A stretch of 64,000 nucleotides of DNA, from contig NC_090700.1 in assembly GCF_040954835.1 (NCBI RefSeq), positions 27,011,501 to 27,075,500 on the forward strand. Reading direction: 5' to 3'. Shown piece after piece: positions 1-13,193 of this stretch. A program made the translations under genes and the position numbers. Origin of the DNA: Lepisosteus oculatus (taxonomy: Eukaryota > Chordata > Actinopteri > Semionotiformes > Lepisosteidae). The notes beneath the pieces were generated by a model. The model was not told the DNA's origin. It was given only the letters and a program-made list of their open reading frames with translations, and ran no database searches. How positions within the stretch are numbered: the first letter of the stretch is position 1; each line of letters begins with the position of its first letter.

Positions 1-2210
1 TTGGAGCACCTTTCAACACTGATGACTACCTCTTCTCTGCTAAAATTTAGTTTTAGAAAACAAAACAACAGAAATTTGATTAATACAAGTAATTGCCTAG
101 TATTAAGATTCTGGATTTCTGAATGCTCTCTTCTGCCACATCATTTAAACAAAGCAGGAGCTGAAGATTATGAGCCTTTGTCAAATTTAACTGAAACACA
201 GTAAAGCAAATGGGCTTCTGTACATAGTTCAGCCTTTCCTTTTTGGGAATTGGCTGTAGAACATTACAAAAGGGTTTTAATTATTGTTTGTTTGCTGTAT
301 TTCTTTTTAATGAGTACAATGCAGATTAAATTTGTGCCTAATATTTCTACCTCCTGGTGCATTCTTTTTTCAAAAAGGCTAGAGAGCAGTTTGGAAAGCT
401 AGGATTGGGTAGCATTGTAACCTCTGACCCAGAGAGTCCCAGCACTTATTGGTTTCATTTAGACTGTAACACAGTTACCATTACCTTGTGTATTTTTTAC
501 TTTCAAACATTAAGTTTTTTTTAATTCTATCTTTATAGAAGGGGGTACTGTATATTTCAACCCAGACTAAAGTAAAATATTTTTAAGCTGCCATTACATG
601 GACTTATCAATTTAATATAAAGCTTGTAAGCTGTGGGAGGACATGTTACATAGGAATAGTCTGTGGGTATCTTTGTATCTTTTATCAAATGCTCAAAATT
701 GCCTAGACAGCACAGAGACAATGGCTTTTGTTTGTTTTTTTGTGTGTGGGAATATCAGTGCTTGTACATGGAGAAGCACTGATGTCTTTTTCAGTTTCTA
801 AGATATATTTATATTTTAGAAAATGACATAATTGAGAAATAGCATTTAAAAAAGCCCTATATGATGCTATGTCAGTGCAAAAATGTGATATAATGCATAA
901 GAGAGCATTTTGGGCTTCACTTGATCTTTTTTTTTTAAATACATACAACTCTTACAGATTGTTCTGTAGTAGATGCTTCTGTGGAAAATCCTATCTTTAG
1001 ATTCACAGTGTCAGTCATTTCCAGGTTTTATACATTGCTTTATTGTAAGTTGGGCTTTTCCTTAAGTCAATTCAAACAACAATGTACAACGCAGGAACTG
1101 AAAACTCACAACTGGGAAAGTTTCCTGTGTTTGCTTCTGTAAAAATATCTGTACACATTATGTGTGCATTCTGAATGAGAATCTGTGAATTACGTGGTGC
1201 CAGGTTCAGTGTCCAGTGTTTGGTAAACCAAAAAAGTAATCTAAATTAAATTTCTGTGTGTAAATTATAGCAGCTCATATAACATTTGGTGCCCTTTGCC
1301 TTGACCAAATAGATTTTTTCTTCCTAACAGTGGACAAGTGTGCAATGGAAGCTTACTGTGACCAAGCACACAATAAAAGAAAGAAATGGGATCACAGTTG
1401 GCATCTCTGTAGTACATCTGTATTTAGGTGCAAGTAAATGTGCTTTGTAGTGAAGTAAATGAAATACAAAATCCATCAAACACGACTTAGAATTGCCCAG
1501 ACTGTGAGTGTCCTAAAACCACAGTACTTTTCCTTTCCTTAGTTTCTGATGTTGTCAAGTAGCAATATTAATTGTAACTCTTAGCTACCTGTTTTGGTCT
1601 CCGCTGTTGTCACTGTGCTGTATTGTGACTGTTAATTGTTATTTAAGGGGGTGGGTTGTGGGTGTTAGATTGGGGGAGGTGAATAAGGTTACCTTTTTTG
1701 AGCAGCAGTTGGTGAGAGAGGGAAACTACATTTCCTGCATGTGTTGCGTAAATAGTGGAGGAAGACCTGAGCAGAGGACTGAAGATCTGATGCTGGAATG
1801 ATAACGACACTAGTCAATCTGAAGGGCCTGGGAACATAACTGACAATGTCTGTGAAACACAGTTCTTAGGACTTTTATTTTCATGTGCCTACTGATGCAG
1901 TGCCTTTCTTGGATGGCTTTTTTGTATTTGATTTTTTTTTAGCCTTTTTTGGAGACTTTCAGTGGGAGCTTCTGTATTGACAAGCTAAAGCTTCCTTTGG
2001 AAATGGTGTGTGCTGATGTTTTTGATATTAAATGAGGTATGTTTAATGTATTTTAAATGGGGGAGGAGGGGAACTTTTTCTAATGTGGTGATGCAGTCTG
2101 GCCTTGGTTCCCAATTGTGCAGTGTATTCTTGTATATTCTGTTGTCTACAATGTGAGGGGTTGTATCATATAATCAGTGTATTATGTATAATCTACCAAT
2201 AAAAACGCAT
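1..2210 (+). other. Probable 3' UTR / transcript end of an unidentified upstream gene
   Basis: No convincing coding exon is visible on either strand. The stretch is T-rich on the plus strand and free of the recognisable repeats that begin at about 2600. It ends with a canonical AATAAA at 2198-2203 followed by a GT-rich stretch, as at a vertebrate cleavage site; another AATAAA lies near 1372. I infer a long 3' UTR of a plus-strand gene whose coding part lies left of the window. Plain intergenic DNA is the alternative. The gene itself cannot be named from this sequence. Confidence 0.35.
2198..2203 (+). terminator. Putative polyadenylation signal AATAAA
   Basis: A canonical hexamer is followed within 10-25 bases by GT-rich sequence. 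It marks the likely end of the transcript inferred for 1-2210. Such hexamers occur by chance in AT-rich DNA, so this is suggestive only. Confidence 0.35.
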
Positions 2211-2599
2211 GGTGCCTCTGGAGCCATTTTCTTCTAGAAGCACAGGAAGCATTTGTTAATTGCACATTTATTGCCTTTAGATCAGACTGAGGACATTTTA
2301 TGCACCTACAGTACTTTTCTTTTGAAGGAGTGCTCATGTTTGAGTGGGTGGTGAAGTTGAGTCTTTTTCGCATCTATGCTGTCTAACCCTTTATACTGTA
2401 TATTCATATGAAAAAAGTGACCTGATTCAGAAGGTGGCCTCTGAAGAGAAGTGAAAATGGAAAACTCAAAAGAAGATGTTATAAATGTTTCATTTATCAA
2501 TAATAATAACATGACTGTGGAATCAATTATTAAGTACTTCAAGTGCCTCCATGATTACTCCAGATTGTAAAACAGAATTTAACATAAGGTAATTATGTA

Positions 2600-2945
2600 C
2601 TATTATCTATCCATTTTCTAACCCTTTCTAACAGGGGAGCCATAGTCTATCCTGGCAAGTAAAGGGCACAAGGCAGGATATGCCCTGCATGGGATGCCAG
2701 TCCATCCCAGGGCAAATAGACAGACATGCACATATTCACATCTGGCCCATTATTCGCAGAAGCCAATTAACCTACCAGTATATCTTTTGACTGTGGGTGG
2801 AATCCAGAGCAACCAGAAGAGACCCATGTGTACAAGGTGAGAACATACAGTATAAACTACAAACAGCATATCAGGTCAGGAATTGAGCCCAGGGCGCAAC
2901 GGTGCAAGGCAGCAAAGCTAACAACAGCACACCTGTGGCCCCTAG
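2600..2945 (-). repeat. Diverged tRNA-derived SINE-like repeat, minus orientation
   Basis: Read on the minus strand, the right end resembles a SINE head of the form seen at 5185 (TTAGCTTTGCTGCCTTGCA, then a GGGCTCAATTCC B-box-like run). The body contains the phrases shared with the copy at 9485-9773, such as CCAGTCCATCCCAGG and CAATTAACCTACCAGTAT. The left end has the familiar fish phrase ATCCATTTTCTAACCC. No target duplication was resolved. Confidence 0.6.
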
Positions 2946-2990
2946 TAACAGCACAACTACACCCCACACAAATTTATATAATAACACATA

Positions 2991-3204
2991 CAGTGGTGTG
3001 AAAAAGTGTTTGCCCCCTTCCTAATTTCTTATTTTTTTGCATGTTTGTCACACTGAAATGTTTCAGATCATCAAACAAATTGAAATATTAGACAAAGACA
3101 ACACAAGTAAACGCAAAATGCAGTTTTTAAATGAAGGTTTTTATTATTAAGGGAAAAAAAAATCCAAACCTACATGGCCCTGTGTGAAAAAGTAATTGCC
3201 CCCC
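2991..3204 (+). repeat. Left terminal inverted repeat of the Tc1-like element
   Basis: It pairs with 4354-4565 over about 212 bases with only scattered mismatches and a few small indels. The inner direct-repeat motif lies at about 3181-3204. Confidence 0.9.
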
Positions 3205-3359
3205 CTGTTAAAACATAAATCAACTGTGGTTTATTAAATCTTTGGAAAGCTGAGTTCAATTTCTCTAGCCACACCCAGGCCTGATTACTGCCACACCTGT
3301 TCTTAATCAAGAAATCACTTAAATAGGACCTGCCTGACAAAGTGAAGTAGACCAAAAGA

Positions 3360-4307
<948 letters not shown>

Positions 4308-4353
4308 TTGCAGTTGTTGCTGCTAAGGGTGGCCCAACCAGTTATTAGGTTTA

Positions 4354-4565
4354 GGGGGCAATCAGTTTTTCACACAGGGCCATGTAGGTTTGGATTTCTT
4401 TTTTCCCTTAATAATAAAAACATTCATTTAAAAACTGCATTTTGTGTTTACTTGTGTTATCTTTGTCTAATATTTCAATTTGTTTGATGATCTGAAACAT
4501 TTCAGTGTGACAAACGCAAAAAAATAAGAAATCAGGAAGGGGGCAAACACTTTTTCACAACACTG
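4354..4565 (-). repeat. Right terminal inverted repeat of the Tc1-like element
   Basis: This is the inverted partner of 2991-3204. It ends CACTG directly before the TA target-site copy at 4566-4567. Confidence 0.9.
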
Positions 4566-4567
4566 TA

Positions 4568-5180
4568 TGTACAAATCTATGCATTTCAGAGGTCTAAGTC
4601 CTGCTGATTCAGAATTCTACCCCTGTAATCAGAAATTCCTCAAAAGTTCTGCAAGATGTCAATAATAATGTTCAGTTTACTTAGACAAAATCTGGTTTGC
4701 AAGACTGATCAGAACTAGATCTTCTCATATTACACAATTTTAAAGGAAAGGGAGTGTGTTAATGATGTTACTTCTTCTTTCTGTGTTCTCCTATTTTACT
4801 GTCCCTGTGTCGTCTTTCTCTGTATGCTGTTCTATGGCTGTACTAAGGTACTGATGATTGTCAATTAAGTAACCAAAGACACCAGAAACCCCCTCTTATC
4901 ATTTAAGATTACTTGCCTCTTAGTCCACCTACAGGAAGGCAGAAACATCAAACAATACCTTTTGTTTTAGGCTTTTTTAGCAAGGCTTTAAGGAGTGCAC
5001 TGAAGATGTCAGCTGCAAATGTTGTCCATAACAAACTCCATTCATTTTTTTTACTTTGAATGGGTGAAGTAGGGTGTGCAAATAATATTAATTGCAATTT
5101 CAAAGTGTGATGAATTCAAGTTTAAAACAACAACTGTGCATGGTTTTGAATACGTCTGTACAGCATTGCATGTATTTGAG
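4568..5180. other. AT-rich noncoding DNA, nothing recognised
   Basis: I see no open reading frame with family signatures, no repeat boundary and no RNA gene between the Tc1-like element and the SINE at about 5185. Confidence 0.4.
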
Positions 5181-5184
5181 AGCA

Positions 5185-5530
5185 GCATAGTGGCGTAGTA
5201 GTTAACATTGCTGTCTCGCAGCACTACGGGTCTGGGTTAACTTCTGGACTTTGGATACTTTCTACATGGAGTTCTCCCCTCTATGAAGTTCTCCCTTCTC
5301 CCCAGAGAAAACATGAGTTTTCCCTGGATGCACCAGTTTCTTCCAATAGTCCAAAGACAGGCTTGTACTTTAGGTTAATTGTTTTCTGGGACAATTAGCC
5401 ATGATGTGAGTGTGTGTGCCCTGTTGTGGTCTGGCCTCCCATTCAGGGTATCCCCACTTGTACCCAGAGCTTCCCAGGAAAGGCTCTGGGCCATAATGAT
5501 CATGAATGGGATAAGCAGTTATTGAAAGTG
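5185..5530 (+). repeat. tRNA-derived SINE-like repeat, plus orientation
   Basis: It starts with the fish-type head AGCAGCATAGTGGCGTAGTA, continues through a tRNA-like GTTAACATTGCTGTCTCGCA and a decayed B-box region (GGGTCTGGGTTAA), and then the body that appears inverted at 2600-2945 and 9485-9773. It ends near GGGATAAGCAGTTATTGAAA. Pol III origin is inferred from the A/B-box-like head; the copy is clearly old. Confidence 0.65.
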
Positions 5531-7620
5531 ATGATATGATGTACAGTATGTATTTCAGTTGTCCAAAGCAGCTATTTTCTTATACATTCAGTGAATCCCT
5601 GTAACTTTGATTCCAAGTATCTAATGTCTCCACTGCCAGTCCTGGTAATGCATTTCATACATTAATAAAAAAATAAAGATGGTATTTACCAATTTAACTA
5701 TCAACTCACTTATAAACTATCTAGCTCTATGGCATTACACTGGTACTGTAGCCCAACAAAACATAGCAATCACCTTCAAGTCTCAGGTCACAGACACCCG
5801 CTACTGGCACAATTAGTCTCTGCTTAAAGACCTTGCACTCTGCTTGCAGTAAAGCACATGACTCCCCTACCCCCACCATTGAGCCTATGGTCTGGTCAGA
5901 GCATTGGAACAGCAAGACAGCTAGGCTCGATGTGCACAGTAAGAAATTGCAGGATGTCCCTATAATTCTAGGGCTTTGTCTCAACACACTGTTTATCAAA
6001 ATGGGTGAAGATGAAAAAAGAGAGATCACGCTTAGAGTGGCCAGAGGTGTGTGATTTTTATTCTGGATGCATATGTGCTACATCTGAGACCTTTAGGAAA
6101 TATTCTGTGTGCAATTTTTCTTGCTAAAGGTACAAAAACACTGTAGTGTGGTGTCTCTGCAATTTGCAGTATTATTTTCTTTTATTTTCAATAGTCTTAT
6201 GCCATTGCATATATGGAATACCTAGATGGATGAGTAAATAACAGGAACAATTCTAGATGTGCATCTGCTACCGCTGTGTTTCATAGTGACCTTGGCAAAT
6301 AAAACTTCCTCTGCCACATTCATTCACCTCTGTCTCCCAACGGTCTTTGAATCCCATAAATATCATAAATACTTATGGTTTTCCGCACTAGTACTGATGT
6401 TCACGCAGCAACTATGGAAGATCCAGCACCTTGATGAGGGAAAACCACATGCCAAAAACTGCTAAAAGTCTTCCAGGTGCCAATTTCAACCTGCCTTTAC
6501 AGGACCAACAACAAAACCATAGGCTCTCACTGCTTAGCTCTTCATAAGAAAACTCCACAACCAATAAGCCTTAATACAGCTACCTTGAGCCACTGGCTTT
6601 CATAGTTGTGTGACTTGTAGCTTTAAAGTCTGTCTTTTTTATTGCCATTTACAAAGCGAAACATTATGTCTGTATCACCATGAGCCTGTCATGGATTCAC
6701 TGATGCCCAGTCTTTGGAACAAAGACATTTATTTGAACAAGCCAGCTGTCCTTTCAGCCTTTTGACTGTACTAGGTTGTAATGAATCCAGACAAGCCTGC
6801 ACACCTGTTCTGGACAATAGATTACCTGAGATTTGGCAACATTCTGCCCTTGGAACTACTTATTCAACACCAGGATAGTACCAGGATATAGTCTGAACAT
6901 TTCTTAAAAGTGCCGTGTTGGGCTTCAGCCACATTGCAGGGCCTGTTCCAGGTACTCACTACATAAAAAACAGGTTTGTAGTTTTACAAACATACAACTT
7001 GTTTAAATAAACATTTCCTATTTTGCATCCTAAATTAATTTCCAGTTGTATCCATGTTTTGCTATTCAGTGTGAAGTGCCCAGTCTTACCCCTATCTATT
7101 ACCTTAAACCCTTACAGTATCTTTCAGATGTATTCACCATTCACCATTCCTCCAAACAAAGTTGCTCTAGGTCCTTCAGATCCTTTAGTAAACTGGCATA
7201 TTGAATTCAAGCCAATATAAGCTAAAATATTCAACTCCAAATATTTGATTGAAGCATGAAAATTGAGGTGGCCAAATGAGAACATTTATTTTATGAACAG
7301 TTAAACCTGTTTTGGTTGATTTGTACATGTGCTTGGATTACTGTCAAGCAAGGATGTCCCTTTTCAGCCAAGTTTGATTTTCTTGCCAGAGGGAACCAGG
7401 TGTTTGTGGCCAAAAAACATTACAATTCATGATTCCCCTTATCTGAACTAGGGCTTCCATAGATCTGAAACAACAAAAAAACATCACAGAAAGTGGGCAA
7501 CTTTAACTTCTTTATGTCTTGTCAGGCTCATTCTTGCTGGAATGCTAGGGTTTTTTATTTTTTTCTATGGTAGCCAGGCATACAGTACATCCACTCAGTT
7601 GCCACTCAGTGCTCATTACC
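5531..7620. other. Noncoding DNA, nothing recognised
   Basis: The short open frames here have no family signature, no splice-bounded conserved segment and no start context worth reporting. No transposon boundary could be drawn. Confidence 0.4.
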
Positions 7621-7629
7621 ACTCTTTCA

Positions 7630-8090
7630 ACTCTTTCCGTCATGAAACCTGTATCCCCTGTTGGTAATCACACCTCACTCTCCGCAGGTGTAGAAGAAAT
7701 AAGGGATGCTCTCAGAGTACATGGGGCTCTGGTATAGAGTCTGCTCTCTAGCATGTGGTCTGAATCTTAGCTTTCTAGCTTTGTATTCTTGGCTCAGAGA
7801 TCTCTTGGATTCTCAAGACCCAAACTTTGTCCCATCCTTGATTCCTGGACCTAGTTATGGTCTTGCTTGGGCAGTTTCTGGACCTTGTCTCTTGGACATT
7901 CCATTCTGCTTTTCTACAGTTTCTTCGTGGCTTTGATCCTTGGTAGCTTCTGACCACAGACTACAGGACCATGCCATCTGTGTGAGCACTGACTGCTGAG
8001 ACTCCCTGTAATTGTGCTTCCTACTGTTTCCCTGGTTCTCGCAACTGTATCTGCCAGGGTGTGGGTTCACCTTATGAAAACAGACTGCTG
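7630..8090. repeat. Possible degraded LTR-like or other repeat segment
   Basis: This block is more GC- and CT-rich than its flanks, begins near GTCATGAAACCTGTATCCCC and carries several CTTGG/TCTTGG-type runs like those of fish Gypsy LTRs. I could not find matching TG..CA ends or a target duplication, so this is a weak composition-based call. Confidence 0.2.
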
Positions 8091-8812
8091 CTTACACCAC
8101 CGCAAGCAACAACATGTAACATGTCTAAAATAACATTGATCAGCGTGTTAAAAAAATTCAGTTTTCATGTTATCTGACCATAAGACATGGTACTAATTAT
8201 CATTCAGCTGCCTGGCAAATTTGATTTGCTTTTTTATGGCTCACTCTCAGAAAAGGCTATTTTCAGAAATATGTTCATAAATGACACATTCATGCTGACA
8301 AAGGTGAATGGTAGTTTTTGAACCCTAAAAATTCTGGGTTATTGAAGGATCGCCAACAATTGCCTCCAGAATTACTTGCTTCACAACCCTTGCTGACAAG
8401 ATAAACTTGTGTCCTCTTCCTGGCAGGTTTGAATAAATATGACTCTTTTATTTTCTGAAAACCAATCAACTCATTCAGTGTCAATTCACCATGAATTGGC
8501 ACATTATCATGTAGCATTATTTTAGTGTTACAATTTTTGATTGAATAAACACTTTTGTGAGATGTGGTTTATATTAATATGTTAAGGGTATGAACTTAAC
8601 CATACTGTATATGTAAACCATAATATAATATTTTAGTCAGATTAAGTTTGATTTACAATTTACGAAAATACAGCTTTGTCTGAATTAACCTTTTTCTTTC
8701 CATGCACTTTAAATAACCCAAAAAATGTTTGAAGTTCTCCTGCAACCTTGCACACTTTAATAATAAATTATATATTGGATGATAATTACTGCCAGCACAT
8801 ATTTGTACATAT

Positions 8813-8945
8813 GTGTGACACCCAAAGAAGGCTCCGCAGATTTTTTTTCTTCTTTTTAGCATTGAATAAACCTTTACTTGTTCCTTTGCAGCCTACGCAT
8901 GCTGAAACAGCTACCTACTTGAATTACTTCAGCCCTCTTCTGCTG
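8813..8945 (+). repeat. Penelope-like terminal repeat copy (decayed), first of a tandem pair
   Basis: It shares with the other copies the order AAGAAGGCTCC, a T/C-rich run, AGCATTGAATAAACC, TACTTGTTCCTTTGCAGCC, TACGCATGCTGAAACAGC and CTACCTACTTGAA. The hammerhead core found in the best copy (43971-44010) is destroyed here. It lies in direct orientation 440 bp before a second copy at 9252. That tandem arrangement is typical of the pseudo-LTRs of Penelope-like elements. Confidence 0.6.
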
Positions 8946-9251
8946 TGACCCACTATGCCTTCCGCTAAATCTTTTTCTAGATCTCTTCATCATTCCTTCT
9001 CCTCCTCCCTGGGCTACTTGCCGCCTTCCATCTCTTCACAGCGATCTGTTCCAAGACCAGGCTTTCTAACCACCTCCTATTCCTTTACAGATGTCATTAT
9101 AATATAATTCCTAGAAGATTTAGTCTGAAATTTAACACTTTTTCCTTTGACTCTGACACCACCCAGAGTAACACTCTGAGACTTCTACAACAATTGTTCG
9201 AGGAAACTAATGCTTCCTGCCATTTTCTCCCTCAAACAACCGATTACTCTT
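8946..9251 (+). mobile_element. Spacer between tandem Penelope-like repeats
   Basis: CT-rich sequence of about 300 bp lies between the two directly repeated copies. It could be the leftover 5' region of a Penelope-like element. No reverse transcriptase or GIY-YIG motif is readable, so the assignment rests on the flanking repeats. Confidence 0.35.
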
Positions 9252-9388
9252 TCTGACACACCTGAAGAAGGCTCCAAAGCCAAAACATTGTGTTTCTTTT
9301 CTTCTCTTTTTAGCATGGAATAAACCTTTACTTGTTCCTTTGCAACCTACGCATGCTGACGCAGCTACCTACTCGAACTATTTTAATT
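9252..9388 (+). repeat. Penelope-like terminal repeat copy with nearly complete hammerhead-like core
   Basis: ACACAC, CTGAAGA (9262-9268) and stem II GGCTCCAAAGCC are present. The conserved GAAAC has become AAAAC, and the following CG has become CA, a pattern of CpG decay. The common tail (GCATGGAATAAACC, ACTTGTTCCTTTGCAACC, TACGCATGCTGACGCAGC) follows. Confidence 0.7.
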
Positions 9389-9484
9389 GTTTATGCTTTC
9401 CTGCAGTAGAGATTGAGTGAATTGCCACATGCCTAATCTTTTAAGGTACAGAGCAGAAAGTTCAAAGTTCATGTTATTTTATGT

Positions 9485-9773
9485 ATCTTTCATCCATTAA
9501 TTTTCTGTCCAATACAGGGTCATGGGGGAGCTGATCCTAACCTGGCATGCAATGGGTACATGGCAGGATACACCTTGGATGGGACACCCATCCACACAAA
9601 AACAAACACTCAGACCAGAGACAATTTTCCTAGAAGCCTATTAACCTGCCAGTATGTCTTTGGACTGTTGGAGGAAAATCATGCAAATACAGGGAGAACA
9701 TTCAAACTCCATGCAGATAGCACTTTAGGTCTGGAATTGAATTCCAGGGCCCAATGCTGTGAGGCAGCATAAA
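9485..9773 (-). repeat. tRNA-derived SINE-like repeat, minus orientation
   Basis: This copy is related to 2600-2945 and, inverted, to 5185-5530: CATCCATTAATTTTCTGTCC at one end, CTTTGGACTGTTGGAGGAAA in the body and a head-like TATGCTGCCTCACAGCATTG on the minus strand at the right end. It abuts the 5S-derived SINE at 9774. Confidence 0.65.
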
Positions 9774-10325
9774 TAATAATAATTGCTTACACTTATATTG
9801 CGCTTTTATGGACACTCCACTCAAAGCACTTTACAGGTAATGGGGACTCCCCTCCACCACCACCAATGTGCAGCATCCACCTGGATGATGCGATGGCAGC
9901 CATAGTGCGCCAGAACGCTCACCACACATCAGCTATCAGTGGGGAGGAGAGCAGAGTAATGAAGCCAATTCATAGGTGGGTATGATTGGTATGGGCCAAT
10001 GGGAAATTTGGCCAGGATGCCGGGGTTACACCTCTACTCTTTTTGAGAAACACCCTGGGATTTTTAATGACCACAGAGAGTCACGATCTTGGTTTTACTT
10101 CTCATCTGAAGGACGGTGCCTGTTTACAGTATAGTGTCCTTGTCACTATACTGGGGCATTAGGACCCACATGGAACACAGGGTGAGCGCCCCCTGCTGGC
10201 CCCATAAACACCTCTTCCAGCAGTAACCTTAGTTTTTCCAGGAGGTCTCACATCCAGGTACTGACCAGGCTCACACCTGCTTAGCTTCAGTTGTGAGTGC
10301 AAAGTGATATGGCTGCTGGCCAAAA
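9774..10325 (-). repeat. 5S-rRNA-derived SINE (SINE3-like), minus orientation
   Basis: Reading the minus strand from 10325, the head contains GCCATATCAC, GAAGCTAAGCAGGTGTGAGC and CTGGTCAGTACCTGGATGTG, which match the 5S rRNA internal promoter region. The body (CACTTTGAGTGGAGTGTCC at the far end) and the (TTA)n-type tail match the plus-strand copy at 26691-27188. The 5S homology is seen directly; membership of the SINE3 class follows from it. Confidence 0.85.
10187..10199 (-). promoter_or_regulatory. CTCF-like motif inside the 5S-derived SINE
   Basis: CGCCCCCTGCTGG is the reverse complement of a strong CTCF core (CCAGCAGGGGGCG). The motif is seen in the sequence; binding is not known. Confidence 0.45.
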
Positions 10326-10631
10326 ACAGTATTAACCACTTTGCCACCATGCTATCTCTGTATCCATCATATTCACACAAGTTTACTTCATCCAGGATTC
10401 AGTGATCTAAAAGCATTGTTAAGAGGATAAGAGGGACTTAACATCAACATATGTGTTATGCCCGACATTAACAGATACAAATATAATAAGGGGAGAGTAA
10501 CACTGGTCCTGGGGTGCTGTGCTTGTTTCTGGTTTTCATTTAATCTCAAACCTAAGTGGTTAAAAGTCAAGTCAGATTAGCTGTTTTCCAAGTCTTAATC
10601 AGGTACTAATTGAAAGTTGCAAAAGTGTCTT

Positions 10632-10752
10632 CACACATGAAGAAGGCTCCACAGCCAAACATGTTTCTTTTCTTCTCTTTTTAGCAAGGAATAAACCTTT
10701 AATTGTTCTTTTGCAGCCTACACATGCTGACACAGATACCTACTTGCACTAA
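10632..10752 (+). repeat. Penelope-like terminal repeat copy (decayed)
   Basis: CACACATGAAGAAGGCTCCA, then CAGCCAAACATG in place of the intact CGGCCGAAACGTTG, then the usual T/C run, AATAAACC, TTGTTCTTTTGCAGCC and ACACATGCTGACACAG. The core C of CTGAAGA is followed by a lost base, so no functional ribozyme is expected. Confidence 0.6.
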
Positions 10753-12700
10753 TTGAAAGTTGCTTCTAACCTAGAGGAAATCAATTCTCAAAAGCCAGAG
10801 TTCCCTACCCCTTCTGTAGATGATGCAAGTACTGCAGAACTGTCAAAGTAATAAAAAATAAAGATACATTCAGAATCTTACCATGCTGTTGTGAAACTAT
10901 AAAATGATGCATAGACATTTAGTAAACAATATTTTATTCAGAACCTGAATGGTCTAACTGGAGTAACAATTACAGCAGTAAATATTTATGGGTTTGCCTC
11001 TACCACCTTTTTATACTATCTTGGTGCAATTGTTGCCTGTTTTCTTAGCAGATTTGCTACAATTAGCATAAGCTATCTCAAGCTGTACGGGGATCAGCAA
11101 TGTTCAAGTCTAACCACAAATTTGCTATTGGATGCAATTACTATCAGGACTTTAACTAGGTAATTCAAAGATATTCACTTTCTTTTTATTCGTCCACTCC
11201 AGTATAGCTGTTGATCATTGTCCTTGTTGAAAGGTGAGTTTCTGATCTAGTTTTAGTTATAAGATTATCCTGTACGCCATACATTTTCTAATCTTTACAA
11301 GTTTCCATATCCCTTCTGATGGAAAGTAACTAATAAAATAATGATGCCACCACCATATTAGACAGTAGGGATGTGGTTGAATGGATGATGTGTTGTGTTG
11401 GGTGCACCAGACACAATGCTTTGTATTTAGATTAAAGTGTTCCAGTATTGTTTGAACACAAAACATTTTGCCACATGTTGTAAATTATCATTTAAATGCT
11501 TTGTTGCAAACTCCATGCTGGAATAAAATAGATTTACAATTCTGGCTTGCTGGCTACCTTTGTGAAGTGACCATGATATTGTTCACTTCTGATGTAGGCA
11601 ATGCCTGGGCCACACGATACACTTTCCTCTTCTCAAAAGGATATTCAGTGTCTCATGACTTGTTTTGAAAGCTCATTTGTCTTCATAATTGAATTTTTGC
11701 TCCTTACAGAGTTCCTATGTGGCCTTACAAAGAAAAGTGTATTTATTCTAAAATCTTGTGAATCACTATTATTCCACAAATAGTGTGATTAGTCAAAGTA
11801 CTTTTGTGCATCTGTACTAATGTAGATTTGCCATAGCCGAGTGAGTGAATATTTATGCAATCAATACATTTTAGTTTTTTTGTCTTTGCAGTTTTTGCTG
11901 ACATTTGGCTTTTTCACAAAATTGTTCGGTTTGAGCTTTGAAGTTTTGGTTAAAGATTTTGCTTAAAAAGTTATGTATACAGTGGTATATAGCAACCATG
12001 TTGTAGAACAGTACTGCAGCAGGGTAACAAGCCAAAGCCAAAGCCCACGCGCAGGATTAAGAAGCTCTTTGTGAGTTTCTAGAGAGACTCAATGGAAGTA
12101 TGGCTGCAGTTGATGAGAGACAAAACAGGCAGGCTGAATGTTTGAAGGGGAACAGAGTGATGAGAAAGCTGTGTGAGAACTGTCTGGAAAAAAGGCAGGA
12201 AGTTTAGCCTGGCTAGTGGCAGCGGAGATGCTGGAGTGGAGGCACCTCGGGGAGATAGCTGAACCAGCTGGAAAAGGGTGGGGATCAGTGGATTATGTCT
12301 TCAGAAGGTTGACAGTAGCTTGCAGGAGTATAGGTGAGTCTAGAGCGCTGTCTAGTCTAGTTGGAGCTCTGATCTTTTAAAGAAAGCTGCCTTAAATAGC
12401 CAGCTTAATGAGTTAATTGAGAAGAAGATTAGCTGCCTAATTGGAAGGCAGCTGATCTAATAGAGACACATCCCAATCTCATTTGCACAGGGTTAGATGT
12501 AAGAGATTCGGGTTGCTCCTGGCAATGGCAGAACTTAAGCAGCTCCCAACCTAGGCATATACTACGTTACTTTCTTTTGTAAATTCAGCAAAACAGAACA
12601 TTATTGGAAGAAAGTGAATACTGAACAGATTGAAAAATATATTTTCTCTCTAGAAAACTGGGCCTTATACTAAAGGAAAGGTATTTGCAGTATTTGAAAG
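10753..12700. other. Noncoding DNA; GC-richer unclassified block at about 12000-12540
   Basis: Nothing recognisable is seen from 10753 to about 11990. From about 12000 to 12540 the composition shifts to G/A-rich text (GGAGATGCTGGAGTGGAGGC and similar) ending near AGCAGCTCCCAACC. This looks like an interspersed repeat of unknown class, but I found no terminal repeats or target duplication. Confidence 0.3.
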
Positions 12701-12708
12701 ATCGTACA

Positions 12709-13170
12709 TGTCACGATCGCAAACCCCTCCTCTTAATGTTTGTTATTCATCTCCCGCACCTGCTCCCTGTTCCAGCCCCTTTTCAGTTCCCCCTTAAAAG
12801 CTGCCGCTATTCCGGGCTCTGCATTGGTTCTCTTACCAAGTGAGTCCAGGACCTGGATGCGCCTGGCCCCGTTAAGGTTTTAGTTCCTGTTCCAGCTCCT
12901 GCTCTCCTGCCAGTCCTGACCCGTATCTGGTTTTAATCGTCTGTCTTGGATGGATCGCCTGGCTTAGGACTTTCGCGCTGTTTTGGATTTCCCTTGTTGA
13001 CTCATCTCTGAATTGTTTGCCTCAGCCACACCTCCCCTGACCACCAGCACTCCATGGACATGCCCCCCTGTTTTCTTTCCCGTCTCCTGCATGCCTTTTT
13101 CCCCATGTTTCCTCACTCTACCCCAGATTGTGTCATCTGCATAGGGTCTAGAAGGAACGCCCTCCTGACA
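12709..13170 (+). mobile_element. Solo LTR (462 bp), Gypsy-like ends
   Basis: The segment begins TGTCACGATCGC, ends CCTCCTGACA and is flanked by a perfect 5-bp duplication GTACA (12704-12708 and 13171-13175). TG...CA ends plus a 5-bp target duplication identify a solo LTR. A TATA-like CCTTAAAAGC lies near 12792. The C/T-rich body has no coding potential; a minus-strand open frame at 12964-13176 is incidental. Ty3/Gypsy origin is inferred from the end sequence and duplication length only. Confidence 0.82.
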
Positions 13171-13193
13171 GTACAATTTTCAGCATATAACAA

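Noticed and set aside
12964..13176. 70-codon minus-strand frame
   Set aside because: Inside a solo LTR and ends at the target duplication.
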